DNA of 57,694 nucleotides, from NCBI GenBank assembly GCA_021817005.1, contig JAKAWJ010000009.1, positions 1 through 57,694 on the forward strand, written 5' to 3'. The translations under genes were made by a program, and so were the position numbers. Positions within the stretch are counted from its first letter, which is position 1. Every line of letters starts with the position of its first letter. Below the pieces are notes generated by a model. The model worked only from the letters and a program-made list of their open reading frames with translations. It was not told the DNA's origin and ran no database searches. The stretch is from an archaeon (GTDB taxonomy: Archaea > Thermoproteota > Thermoprotei_A > Marsarchaeales > Marsarchaeaceae). Below, piece after piece: positions 35,952-44,890 of this stretch.

Positions 35952-36617
35952 CTATCCATCCGTTTGATCTCGGTCTATTTGAAGCGTAGCAGACCCAGCT
36001 ATAATCAATCCAAGACCGCCAAGCTCGGCAATAATGTCGGGCCAGTAGATCAACCACCAGCCCTTTAGCGTGGGCGCCTGGCAGCCGGCTGCAGCACAGT
36101 AGGGGGAGTAGCCAACAGAGAACCCAAATACAAGGAGAACAAGTCCCCCCAATATCGCGCCCACACCGCGACCCGCCCTAGAGAGCGAAACTGATTCCCT
36201 CTTGCCCAAACCCCAAGGGAAAATGCCCACTCCCGTTACGAGTAGCAACACGTTCGGCAGAATGGTAGCCCAGGTCGACGCGGGGTCCGGGGTGCAGTCC
36301 TTTACGACGCAACCAATCGGAAATACGAGGAACTGGGATACACAGGTTATTAACAATCCGGCCGCAGCCGTTCCGGTCCCGAGCCCCGCCCCCAGCGCAG
36401 TTCTCGATGTGTCGACCGAAGCCGGAGCGGCAAAGAAATTTCCCCCCAGTCCGCGAAGCGAAACCGCTGAAGCGGATAGCAAAACCAAGGCGCCAACTGT
36501 AGTTAAGAGCGAGTAGTATGATACTGGCGCAGCATAGTCTACGGCGTACGACCTAGCCCCCAAGGTCACTAGTAATAAACCGGAAGCAGAGAGGCAGATG
36601 ATGACAATCTTTTTCAT
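35952..36617 (-). CDS. membrane protein, unknown function
   Basis: 221 residues from ATG 36617 (MKK then a hydrophobic helix). Five or six membrane helices are predicted: about 4-22, 34-52, 75-100, 110-132, 145-165 and 185-205. Two external loops carry cysteine pairs: CVVKDC (about 102-107) and YCAAAGC (about 168-174), which could form disulfides outside the membrane. No known domain is recognised. It is a lone gene. Confidence 0.55.
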   Translation of the reverse strand: MKKIVIICLSASGLLLVTLGARSYAVDYAAPVSYYSLLTTVGALVLLSASAVSLRGLGGNFFAAPASVDTSRTALGAGLGTGTAAAGLLITCVSQFLVFPIGCVVKDCTPDPASTWATILPNVLLLVTGVGIFPWGLGKRESVSLSRAGRGVGAILGGLVLLVFGFSVGYSPYCAAAGCQAPTLKGWWLIYWPDIIAELGGLGLIIAGSATLQIDRDQTDG

Positions 36618-37987
36618 TAGCCCTACCCCACGCCGAGAACCTCGAGAGCCGCTCAAGTTAACCGATGCACCGGATTGACCGAGAAAACGAGCCCTCCAAA
36701 TTCGATTTCTCCGAAAACACAATCGAGGTCTAGTCGAAGATGTTTCGCTGAAAAGAGAGGCACTGAGGGGCTGCGCAAATGTGATATCAGGAGGAAGGCC
36801 TGGGCAGATATCTCTCTTTTCAATAGAGAGTCAAGTATCGGCGTTAAGGAAGAAAAATTGTATTGCGCCACACCCGCCGGGTTACTGCAACAACTCATTG
36901 CACACTGGTAAAAGCCAGAAGTGTTATACTTTTCCATTTTCACCATCTGACCGAGACAAAAACGCTGAGACTTAGCCGCCTTATCCCGACAGTTCGCCAC
37001 AAAAAATCTTCTCCCGCACACCGAAGTCGCCGAGCTATCGTCGCTTTCAGCCCATCCCCAGAAATATTACGAGCCCCTAGCACAGTAATAGTGGCGAAAT
37101 TCCTTTCCATACCCGATACCTTTTCGCAAAAGACGGTGGGCACTTCGGCATGTGCTTGAGAAATTATCTGGACGGGTACATCAGCTTGAAGACTACGGAA
37201 GTGTATCGGAAAGCTCCGGGGCTACCGCAATTCGAAACTGAGCCGGAAAGCGCTGCCCTATTCTGACTGAGCTGGTCAAAATTGTATTCTTAAGAAAGTG
37301 ACGTATCCCCACCGCTTGAGCACGCGGGTTTTCCCGTTCGCTCTTCATAATTCTCTGCTCAGTCCAACGGAAGTGTTTCTTTGCGAAATTGGGGACGACA
37401 CCAGCTCGAACACGAGTAGGAAACTCTCTCCAAATGGAGCAGACCATCTTGCAAAACTCAGTTCACTTTGAGAGGGACTCTTTGGCTGCCCAAGAATGCG
37501 CCTAGCCCATCTGCTTCGCCTTTCAGCAACCGACTTTTATCTCGCGACAATTTTGTGAATTGCCTGACTTGTATTCCGAGCTAGTCTCTATGCTGAATAC
37601 AAGACCACACCCCTACTGTCCTTGCGTTAACCAGTAGCACCGGAGCCACCCAGCCCTGACCACCCGCTAGTGCGAGTGTTAAAGCCTGCTGATTGACTTC
37701 ATCACCGATAAAAGCTGATACAATGCTTCGGACAAAATATCACTCGATACTTACAGATGCACACCATACGGTCTTCACGTTTGGTATTCCTTTTCTTCGT
37801 TGACTCTTCCCATCTCTCAAAACGTAATGTCATAAAGACCCATCTAGGTTTTGCAATTTGTCTACTCCCAAAGGGCCAGTGCTTTCTTGTTCATTTGCAG
37901 TAATTATTTTTTTATCCAAGACTCTCTGCAGCAAAAAGAGGGGGGGGATAAGGCCAGGTTCGGACGGCAAAGATAAGAGGAATTCAA
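36618..37987. other. gene-free stretch of 1.4 kb
   Basis: The longest gap in the window. Open frames up to 120 codons occur on both strands but have no domain, odd composition and no promoter. One hairpin with 9-bp arms is present near 37568. Confidence 0.4.
37568..37603. repeat. inverted repeat with 9-bp arms
   Basis: CTTGTATTC (37568-37576) and GAATACAAG (37595-37603) are perfect inverted arms around 18 bases. No gene start is near, so the role is unclear. Confidence 0.6.
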
Positions 37988-38689
37988 CTAGGAGCTCAAA
38001 ACCAGCATATCCTCGACCAGCTCGTCGGGTTTTGTGATCATCGGCCAGTGTCCCGAATCTATTAATTTGTACGGTCCCTCGAGTTTTCCCCACTTTCCAG
38101 CCAATATCTCATCGATAGGGTCACCGCTTGCAGTACAGAATATATAACTGCTCCTCACACTGTCGAACTTATCTGAGAGCACAATTGGGTCCATCGCAAT
38201 TTTCAGGGGCCAAGGTGTACTTTTCGAAAGTAACCACTCCCGGTCGCTACCCCGAACATCCCTTCCGATACTGTCTACAATCTTATCTGACAGCGGAATC
38301 GCCCAATCCCCGGGCTGGAGCTTTCCGAATTCGCGTGTCGGGTCGAAACCTCCCTGGGGTTCCCGGGTTTTTTCTGGGCGGAACGCGTCCAAATATAGCA
38401 CAGAGCTCACCTTTTCAGGAATGCGGTCAGCAACCGCCGCGACTACCTTCCCAGCAAAGCTGTGCCCTACAAGCACAACTCTCTCAAGGTCGTTGTACCT
38501 GATCACGTTAAGCACGTCCTGGACTGCGGTATCCATTCCTACATCTTTTGAGCCGAGGTGAACCCTGTCACCCATACCTGTAAGAGTTATCGGAAACACG
38601 TAGTGGCCCCTCTCTCGCAGCGGAGGCTCAATTTTCTTCCACACCCAGCCGCCCAGCCATGCCCCTGGCACGAGTACGAACGTTGTCAT
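37988..38689 (-). CDS. alpha/beta hydrolase (methylesterase/hydroxynitrile-lyase-like)
   Basis: 233 residues from ATG 38689. FVLVPGAWLGGWVW at the N-terminus forms the oxyanion loop of the salicylate-methylesterase/hydroxynitrile-lyase-like group. The nucleophile is Ser77 in VLVGHSFAGKV and the His is His214 in SGHWPMITKP. The PGAW-x-GG-x-W-x-x-x-x-P-x-L-x-x-x-G pattern and short length are typical. It probably hydrolyses small esters. A TATA-like CTTATAC element is about 34 bp upstream. Monocistronic; substrate unknown. Confidence 0.8.
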   Translation of the reverse strand: MTTFVLVPGAWLGGWVWKKIEPPLRERGHYVFPITLTGMGDRVHLGSKDVGMDTAVQDVLNVIRYNDLERVVLVGHSFAGKVVAAVADRIPEKVSSVLYLDAFRPEKTREPQGGFDPTREFGKLQPGDWAIPLSDKIVDSIGRDVRGSDREWLLSKSTPWPLKIAMDPIVLSDKFDSVRSSYIFCTASGDPIDEILAGKWGKLEGPYKLIDSGHWPMITKPDELVEDMLVLSS

Positions 38690-39272
38690 AACTAAGCTCT
38701 CTAATCCACCGCACTTCTTATACGTTCCCGTCTTAAGGTGCAGTGGCGCGTAGAGCACGTAGCTCTTGAGCGAGCGTGCACCACATATCGGTTGGAGCTA
38801 TGGGACCGCGGACTTGGGTTTGCGTTATCTTCCTCAGACGTCGGTAAATCGCGATTTCGCTGAAACCGAGACTCATATTGGAGTAATCCGAGATGAGGCA
38901 ATGAGCCGGATTAGATGGTCATAGAACTTCCAGCAGGCGCACAACTCTCGGCTCTAACCTGTTCGAAGTAGCAAGCGGGACTCTTGGGGGTGTTTTTGCA
39001 CGTTCGAATTAAAATGCCGGAGTAGATGCCTCGAGAGCCGCTGGAGCTACAAGTTCATGACCCTCTCTCCTGCCTCCTCCTAACAGACGCGAGACCCGGA
39101 GCCTGAACAGCTGGTCGTGGGACAGCCTGCGAGACGGCGCCCTAGGTTTACAGCCCCGCTGACTGTGCGCCGCTCCGCAGTTAGACTTGAAGCCAAATCC
39201 GGAGATTGCCTGCCAAATCCATTGTGAAGCATGGTAATGAGGCAGTTCGCTGTGCATGCAACACGGAAATAA
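38690..39272. other. gene-free stretch
   Basis: No supported gene; contains the promoters of the flanking divergent genes at its two ends. Confidence 0.4.
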
Positions 39273-39281
39273 CGATATATA
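39273..39281 (+). promoter_or_regulatory. TATA-like box upstream of the first double-HTH regulator
   Basis: CGATATATA at 39273-39281. Transcription would begin near 39305, giving a leader of about 55 bases before ATG 39360, or an unrecognised earlier start. Confidence 0.45.
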
Positions 39282-39359
39282 GTAGTGCAGAAACTATCGC
39301 CTAAACCGCGGGGAGTTCAGAAACATGATTTACCCGTCGGGATCGAGATAGCGAAAACA

Positions 39360-40421
39360 ATGGACAAACTCGAAGTTGAAATATTCAGGCGCTTCAGTCC
39401 GCACGCCCCGGGCGACGACCATACCCATGTCTTGAGAAGTCCGAGCTATGCCGCAATTTCTCGAGCAATAGGTGCTTCTCCTGCCTCCGTCAAGCGCAGA
39501 TTTGACAGCCTGAAACACGCAAGAGTGTTGAACGGAATCAGTATAGAGGTTGACCCTGAGTGTTTCGGGCTCTCCGGCTCAATCGTCACCATGCTCAGGT
39601 CGCCCGGCCAGAAGACCTTGACCCCGGAGGCTGCACGGATAGACGGTTCGGTATGGGGAAAGGGTTCAAAGAAGAAGCGCTCGGCAGTTCAGAGGCCCCC
39701 CCTTATGGGCGAACCCGAGCTGAATGACGTGATGAGGGCGCTCCCCTACCTGGATTTTGTCGACTTCTTTCATGTAGGTAGAGTGGTGTCATCTTCTGCA
39801 GGAGGAGCAGGAGACTTCTGGCTCAGATTCGAAGTATTGCATCGCGGGGAAGAAGAGTTGAAGACCAGAATCGGACTGCTCGAAAAGTCGCTCAAATTTG
39901 GCAGGCTGATTTCGGTCTCGAAGCACAAACGAATGCTAGAACCAAATGCGAAGCTATCTACAGGCGAAAAGGAGCTTCTGTGCGCGCTGGTCAAGTCGCC
40001 CGAGGCGGAGATTCAGCAGCTCGCTTCCTTTATCGGGGTCGATAGAAAGACAGTTCGGCGTAGGCTTCGAAAACTCTCCGAGATAAGCGCTTTCCGTTTC
40101 AGGCCGACGCTGGATTCCTCCAGAATAACTGAAGGAATGGTATTCATTCTTTATTCCGGATCGACCCGCGGGCAGGTGGATGGGATGCCATCTGACCTGA
40201 AGCGGGCTCTCGGGTCCTCATGGCTCACTCTCAACAACCACTATGAAGGGGAGCTGAGCATAACAGCATTCGCGAAGACCTATGCCGAAATGATGGAGCG
40301 TTACAGGGACTTCGCTTCACTTCGCTGGATTGGTGAGCCAATGCTGATTAACCCCGTCGAAAAGCTCGCCAACCCCTCATCAATGCTGACCAGGCCAGAG
40401 GCGCTGATGGTGACGCCCTAG
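39360..40421 (+). CDS. large transcriptional regulator with two helix-turn-helix domains
   Basis: 353 residues from ATG 39360. First HTH at about residues 28-60 (SYAAISRAIGASPASVKRRF), followed by a region with Lrp/AsnC-like alpha/beta character. Second HTH at about 198-235: GEKELLCALVKSPEAEIQQL and IGVDRKTVRRRLRKLSE, again AsnC-like. Each HTH is followed by a ligand-type segment, so the chain looks like two fused regulator units. A longer frame from GTG 39285 is unlikely because it starts inside the promoter. Neighbours are an esterase and a second regulator of similar build. Target and ligand unknown. Confidence 0.65.
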   Translation: MDKLEVEIFRRFSPHAPGDDHTHVLRSPSYAAISRAIGASPASVKRRFDSLKHARVLNGISIEVDPECFGLSGSIVTMLRSPGQKTLTPEAARIDGSVWGKGSKKKRSAVQRPPLMGEPELNDVMRALPYLDFVDFFHVGRVVSSSAGGAGDFWLRFEVLHRGEEELKTRIGLLEKSLKFGRLISVSKHKRMLEPNAKLSTGEKELLCALVKSPEAEIQQLASFIGVDRKTVRRRLRKLSEISAFRFRPTLDSSRITEGMVFILYSGSTRGQVDGMPSDLKRALGSSWLTLNNHYEGELSITAFAKTYAEMMERYRDFASLRWIGEPMLINPVEKLANPSSMLTRPEALMVTP

Positions 40422-40706
40422 GGCAGCAGCGTATTGCGTGTAGGGTGGAGGCCTGAAACCCAGGGTGCGAGCCGGCGACTGCATGCGATCCTGGCTTCAC
40501 AACGTCACTGGGCCGCCCTTGGGCAGATTATCCTGCTTCGACCCAAGATTGCAGATTCTGTGGCAGGCAGCCGAACTTGGTCGCGCTCCTCATAATCCCC
40601 CACTTCAACGCAGAAAGTTCCGGCCCAGAATTTGTGGCTTTATCAGGACAGTCCGAAGACTCGGTCAGGAACCAGGGCGCTAGGGTATTCCGTGCACGGT
40701 TCAGCC
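40422..40706. other. intergenic region between convergent genes
   Basis: GC-rich with several short GC stems but no gene recognised and no clear T-tract. Confidence 0.35.
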
Positions 40707-41612
40707 TTAAGAGCTCTCGCTCAGGCGGGACCTGACAAACGCACCAATCTGGCGTATTGCGTCAAGGCTTGTAGCGAGCGGAAGTGAAAGGAATCCATGG
40801 CCGACTCCCGAATAACGCACACCCAGAACCGACACCCCCGACCGCCTGAGCAGCGTGGAATACAGCTCGCCCTGGTCTCTTAGAGGGTCGTGCTCGGCTG
40901 TCAGTATCAGCGCCCGGGGCAGTCCGGTCAAATCCTTTTCCAGTATCGGCGACGCCCGCAAGTCAGATGCATCAGCAGGACTCGCAAGGTATTTCTCCCA
41001 GAACCAACGCATGTCATCCGCCGCGAGAAATGGGCTGTCGTAATTCTCAATTATGGAAGGCTCGAGTCCCATAAGGTTCAGGGCCGGGTAGATCAGCGCC
41101 TGCAGCCTGGGCTCTCGTAGTCCATCCTTCTTTGCGAGCTGTGTAACCACCGCAGCCAGATTTCCGCCTGCGCTGTCTCCAGCCACAACTAGTTTCCCCC
41201 CGCAGGTATCTACCGCCCATTTCAGCGCGTCATGAGCGTCAGTCACAGCCGCTGGAAACCTGTGCTCCGGGGCGAGCCGGTAATCGACCGAAATCACCCT
41301 GCACTCAGAACTATGGGCCAAGAGTCTGCAGATCTCGTCGTGAGTATCCAAATCTCCCAAGACGAACCCTCCGCCGTGATAGAAGACGACCGTCCCATGA
41401 ACAGTCCGAAGAGGCATGTATATTCGGATGGGCACCTTTCCCTCTCTGCCAGCCAAAGCGCTGTCCTCAACACTCTTCAAGGGAACGCCCGAACGTGGAG
41501 CGAGTTTTATACAGTCGCGCCACAGCGCCCTCGCCTGGGACACATTCATATCCTTCAGCCTCGGGCGTCGGCTAAAGAATTCTGCGAATTTATCCATTTC
41601 TGGGTCCAGCAT
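40707..41612 (-). CDS. HSL-family (GDSAG) carboxylesterase
   Basis: 301 residues from ATG 41612. The oxyanion motif is HGGGF (79-83), the nucleophile is Ser147 in VVAGDSAGGN, the Asp is in LTAEHDPLRDQG and the His in GVGHGFL. The cap region lies in residues 1-45. This is the hormone-sensitive-lipase group common in thermophilic archaea, acting on short to medium chain esters. A longer frame to 41732 exists, but a TATA-like box centred 28 bp before 41612 fixes the start. It sits between two related regulators. Confidence 0.9.
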   Translation of the reverse strand: MLDPEMDKFAEFFSRRPRLKDMNVSQARALWRDCIKLAPRSGVPLKSVEDSALAGREGKVPIRIYMPLRTVHGTVVFYHGGGFVLGDLDTHDEICRLLAHSSECRVISVDYRLAPEHRFPAAVTDAHDALKWAVDTCGGKLVVAGDSAGGNLAAVVTQLAKKDGLREPRLQALIYPALNLMGLEPSIIENYDSPFLAADDMRWFWEKYLASPADASDLRASPILEKDLTGLPRALILTAEHDPLRDQGELYSTLLRRSGVSVLGVRYSGVGHGFLSLPLATSLDAIRQIGAFVRSRLSESS

Positions 41613-41635
41613 GAGGGGTCCGTTGAATCCCCAAA

Positions 41636-41643
41636 ATATTAAA
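41636..41643 (-). promoter_or_regulatory. TATA-like box of the esterase gene
   Basis: TTTAATAT on the - strand, centred 28 bp before ATG 41612; supports the shorter protein and a leaderless mRNA. Confidence 0.6.
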
Positions 41644-41793
41644 TTGTCCCATTCTTTCTGACAGGCCCATTCCGCTTCGGGGCCTGGAATCAGAGTATGG
41701 AAAAAGATGCCTGCTCGAGCTAACCCTCTCATTCCGTCTGGAATCAGTCGCCAGCGTTATGGAGCCCGAGCACTGGGCCGATTAGAGAGATAT

Positions 41794-42906
41794 TCAGGTT
41801 ATCCTTGGAACGGATTCTTTCAGCTCCTTTGCCTTCGCGAGCACACGCTCGGCGTGTATTTCGGGTTCAAATGACCATCCACCCAGTTCGCTGTTATAGA
41901 GCTCGTATGGTATCGTGAAGGTCTCTCTCAGCGCCGGAAGTGATACGAACGACTCAACCGCCATGGTGTGGCCAAACACATTGTCGTAGAGATACCGGAT
42001 GAGGTTTGCCTTTTCCGCAGGAGGCACGTTCAGCCACGCCAAGCGCTTTTCTCCTTCCAAGAGTTCCATGTTCAGGAACGGCACCCTTCTTATCTTCTCA
42101 GCCGCCTCCTCGTCTTTTCCGGTTAACCTGACTCCAATCTGGAAGGTCGAACCGAATGGCATGAACACGCGGTAGCGCGAGAGAAGCTTCCTCTGAGAAA
42201 CATGGTGCAGCAGATGATGATACAGTCCCCTGTCGGTTATTTTTACAGCATGCAGCTTCTCCAGCCTCTTCGACAGTTCCACGAGAGGCACAGCTGCGTC
42301 ACTTTCCAGTTCCTTCAGAATCAGTATGTCGATAAGGTCGCCTGCACATTCTTGAAGCTCTGTCGGGGTTTCCTCCGCCGCACGTTCAGGCAGAGAATCC
42401 CATGAAAACGAATACTTACCTGTCTCCCAGTCGATAAACTCCGGTATCAGGCTATACCTTCTTCGCTTTGAGTAGCGCTCGAGAGTATAGCGTTCGAGGA
42501 ATCCAGCGTCCATGAGTCTCCTGAACAGGCTTTCATACGTGACCCCGGCCTGATTCGCCGGAAGATAAATCAACCCGAACAAGCGGCTCAGATTTGCTGG
42601 GTCAGTTGCGACAGATTCCAAGCTCGGAAGCTCTCTCAAGGCCTTCATTCCATGCTTGCGGTTTTCAGGAGATAGCTCAGCAGTGTAGAAACCGGTGACT
42701 AGGCCGAGCGCCGACAGGTTTGGCGAGCCAATGATACGTATCCCGAACTGCTCCTTAGCCCTCTTCAGCGTTCTGTTTGCCCTTTCATACGAAAGACCCG
42801 TCAAACTCGCCACGCGCTTTAAGTCGCGGGGCCCGAGCTCGACGATCCCTCTTACGAGAGGTATTGCGTCTCCGCCAGGCGGAGATTGATGTCTGCCCAT
42901 TTTCAT
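41794..42906 (-). CDS. large transcriptional regulator with two helix-turn-helix domains, second copy
   Basis: 370 residues from ATG 42906 (ATG 42900 also possible). N-terminal HTH: LGPRDLKRVASLTGLSYERANRTLKRAKE (about 27-55). After an AsnC-like middle part, a second winged helix spans about 190-245: DLIDILILKELESDAAVPLVELSKRL and ITDRGLYHHLLHHV. The same double layout occurs in the product of 39360-40421, though sequence similarity is low. A TATA-like TCTAAAG lies about 22 bp upstream. It may control the esterase or the divergent epimerase gene. Function inferred from fold only. Confidence 0.6.
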   Translation of the reverse strand: MKMGRHQSPPGGDAIPLVRGIVELGPRDLKRVASLTGLSYERANRTLKRAKEQFGIRIIGSPNLSALGLVTGFYTAELSPENRKHGMKALRELPSLESVATDPANLSRLFGLIYLPANQAGVTYESLFRRLMDAGFLERYTLERYSKRRRYSLIPEFIDWETGKYSFSWDSLPERAAEETPTELQECAGDLIDILILKELESDAAVPLVELSKRLEKLHAVKITDRGLYHHLLHHVSQRKLLSRYRVFMPFGSTFQIGVRLTGKDEEAAEKIRRVPFLNMELLEGEKRLAWLNVPPAEKANLIRYLYDNVFGHTMAVESFVSLPALRETFTIPYELYNSELGGWSFEPEIHAERVLAKAKELKESVPRIT

Positions 42907-43190
42907 CCACTTATCCGTGGAACTCTTTAGACCGGCACGTCGCCCAGGCTGTCGCCCAGGTAAAGTGCGTATGTACTAACCATGGGTCGCATTCGTCGGC
43001 TATCACATTAACATTTCGGTTCCTGCACGGAAAAGTCGCTTTTGTTGCACCAAATCGAAAAGGCCTCGCGCATGTGCGAGCGGCCCAGCAAATCTGTCAA
43101 GCGCAGTTCGATGGACGAGAGGCAGGGGATTCGTAGCGATTACATGAACAATCTTCAAGAGCTTCGGCGGAAACACGCTCAGGATTCCGA
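42907..43190. other. divergent intergenic region
   Basis: No gene seen. It separates the regulator and the epimerase gene and so probably carries both promoters. Confidence 0.35.
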
Positions 43191-44093
43191 TTGAAACGCG
43201 CGGCAGTAGTTGGCGGCACCGGATTCACCGGTAGCTACATTTCATCTCTTTTGGCTCGTAAAGGTTTTGAGGTGCTCGCGCTTACGGGGCACACCTCGAG
43301 AAAACCTCCACTGGCTGAGGTCAAGCTGTCACCGTTCAATTTTGATCGACCAGAGCTTCTCGTGGAGTCGCTGCAGGGCTGCAATCTGCTTTTCAACACG
43401 TATTGGGTAAGATTCGAGCTGGACCAAACCACATTCGCGAAAGCCATCGAAAACACAAGATCGCTCTTCGGGTGCGCGAAAAGGGCAGGGGTGAAAAGGA
43501 TAGTGCATATCAGCATAGCCAATCCTTCGGAAGACTCTCCCTATCCGTATTACAGAGGAAAGGCTGCTGTCGAGCTCGAGCTCTCAAGACTGGGGGTTCC
43601 TTTCACGATAGTGCGACCAGCCCTTGTCTTCGGGAAGGGGGATATCCTGATCAACAACATCGCCTGGGTCCTCAGGCACTTCCGGATGTTTCCAATATTC
43701 GGCGATTTCAGCCTCTCTCCAGTATTCGTTGAAGACCTTGCGCGCCTTGCTGTCGAGTGTTCAGAGCATGCCGGGAATGAGACGCTCGACTGCGCCGGGC
43801 CGGAAAGCTTCTCCTTTCGCGAGCTTGTTGAAACCATAAGGAAGAAAATAGGAGTACGGGCGCTGCTTTTCGGGACCACTCCTGCGCTTGCACTGCGGCT
43901 TTCCGCGCCTCTCGGATGGCTAGTACACGAACCGGTGGTCACACGGGACGAAATGGGTGCACTACTTGACAACCTGCTTTTTATACGCGCAAGCCCTCTC
44001 GGCACTGCCCGGCTTACTAGCTGGCTGGAATCGGAACGAGAGAGCCTGGGCAGAGCCTATGCTTCAGAAGTGGCGAGACATTTCAAAAACTGA
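43191..44093 (+). CDS. NAD(P)-dependent epimerase/NDUFA9-like SDR protein
   Basis: 300 residues from TTG 43191. An atypical or extended short-chain-dehydrogenase fold: VVGGTGFTGSYISSLLARKG (6-25) binds the nucleotide. Y-Y-R-G-K-A-x-V-E (about 123-131) holds the Tyr-x-x-x-Lys-like pair, and FTIVRPALVFGKGD is the conserved post-catalytic segment. SPVFVEDLARL matches the NDUFA9/ubiquinone-biosynthesis-like group. It may be a sugar-nucleotide epimerase or a quinone/respiratory accessory protein. It lies alone, divergent from a regulator. Confidence 0.8.
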   Translation: MKRAAVVGGTGFTGSYISSLLARKGFEVLALTGHTSRKPPLAEVKLSPFNFDRPELLVESLQGCNLLFNTYWVRFELDQTTFAKAIENTRSLFGCAKRAGVKRIVHISIANPSEDSPYPYYRGKAAVELELSRLGVPFTIVRPALVFGKGDILINNIAWVLRHFRMFPIFGDFSLSPVFVEDLARLAVECSEHAGNETLDCAGPESFSFRELVETIRKKIGVRALLFGTTPALALRLSAPLGWLVHEPVVTRDEMGALLDNLLFIRASPLGTARLTSWLESERESLGRAYASEVARHFKN

Positions 44094-44416
44094 ACCCGCC
44101 GGAGCGCGCTCTGCCTGCGCTATCAGCAGAAACCGCTCCCGGCACGAAACTCAAGTCCACTCGGGTTTTGGATGAAACTGAGGTGAGATCCGCGCCACTG
44201 CGAGAAAGCGTCAGCGAGACGAGCCGGCTGGATTGAACCTCCGGGAGGAAAAATCGAGCAGGGTCCCCCGGAGACTCACTTCCGAGCTTAGAGCCTCCAC
44301 CAGACCCTTGAGCCCGGGCTTGCCCAGATGGGTTGGGCTAGATTACACTACCGCAGGGCCCAGAAGAGAATACGAGGGCTGCAACGGAGATTATCAATGG
44401 GGCGTAGCCAGCGATT
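44094..44416. other. intergenic region
   Basis: No gene recognised between the convergent epimerase and kdpC genes. GC-rich with small stems. Confidence 0.35.
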
Positions 44417-44890
44417 TCAACCGTACTTGCCGTAGATTTCAGGGTAGCTCTGGATGAGCAAAAGGTTAAGCTTGAGAACATTGACGTAGGGGCTACCAAA
44501 TATCAGAAATCTCCCCTGAACGTTTTCGTAGACGAGCCTGTCGAGCTGCGCAAGCGGGATACCAGTTGCGTTGCTCACCCTTTCAGCCTGACTGAGAGCG
44601 TTTTCGAGCGTGATGTCCGGGTCAACGCCAGAAGCAGAGTTATTGCGGGGCTGGAAGAAGATTGGCCGGGTAAACTGCTGCGCAAGCAGATTGGAACCCA
44701 CGGCTCTCCCATCCAATTTCACTAGCTCGCCGTCTGCCTGATAGGGAAATAGCGTCTGCGCGACTGCAGTGACCAGCAGCGGGAAAGCTATGCCGCAAAC
44801 TACGAGCGTAATCAGGGCAAGCCGGAGCGCGGGAGTAAGGTTCGACTTCCCGAGCCACCCGGGCCCTCGGGGTTTGGTCACGCCACCCAC
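44417..44890 (-). CDS. kdpC: potassium-transporting ATPase C chain, short form
   Basis: 157 residues from GTG 44890, overlapping kdpB by 13 bp. One N-terminal membrane helix (about 21-46), then GRAVGSNLLAQQF (family G-x-x-x-GS-x-L-I/L-x-Q-x-F), FFQPRNNSASGVDPDIT (family RPSA...SGLDPHI), QAERVSNATG and YVNVLKLNLLL. KdpC stabilises the KdpFABC complex and raises nucleotide affinity. Compared with E. coli KdpC (190 residues), the segment between RPSA and SGLDPHI, normally about 50 residues, is almost absent. The protein is otherwise intact. Confidence 0.9.
   Translation of the reverse strand: MGGVTKPRGPGWLGKSNLTPALRLALITLVVCGIAFPLLVTAVAQTLFPYQADGELVKLDGRAVGSNLLAQQFTRPIFFQPRNNSASGVDPDITLENALSQAERVSNATGIPLAQLDRLVYENVQGRFLIFGSPYVNVLKLNLLLIQSYPEIYGKYG

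Noticed and set aside
37193..37447. 84-codon - strand frame
   Set aside because: No recognisable domain; no support for a gene.
44160..44240. C/D-box-like GGATGAAACTGAGGTGA element
   Set aside because: Box C and D' do not match consensus and spacing is wrong for a guide RNA.
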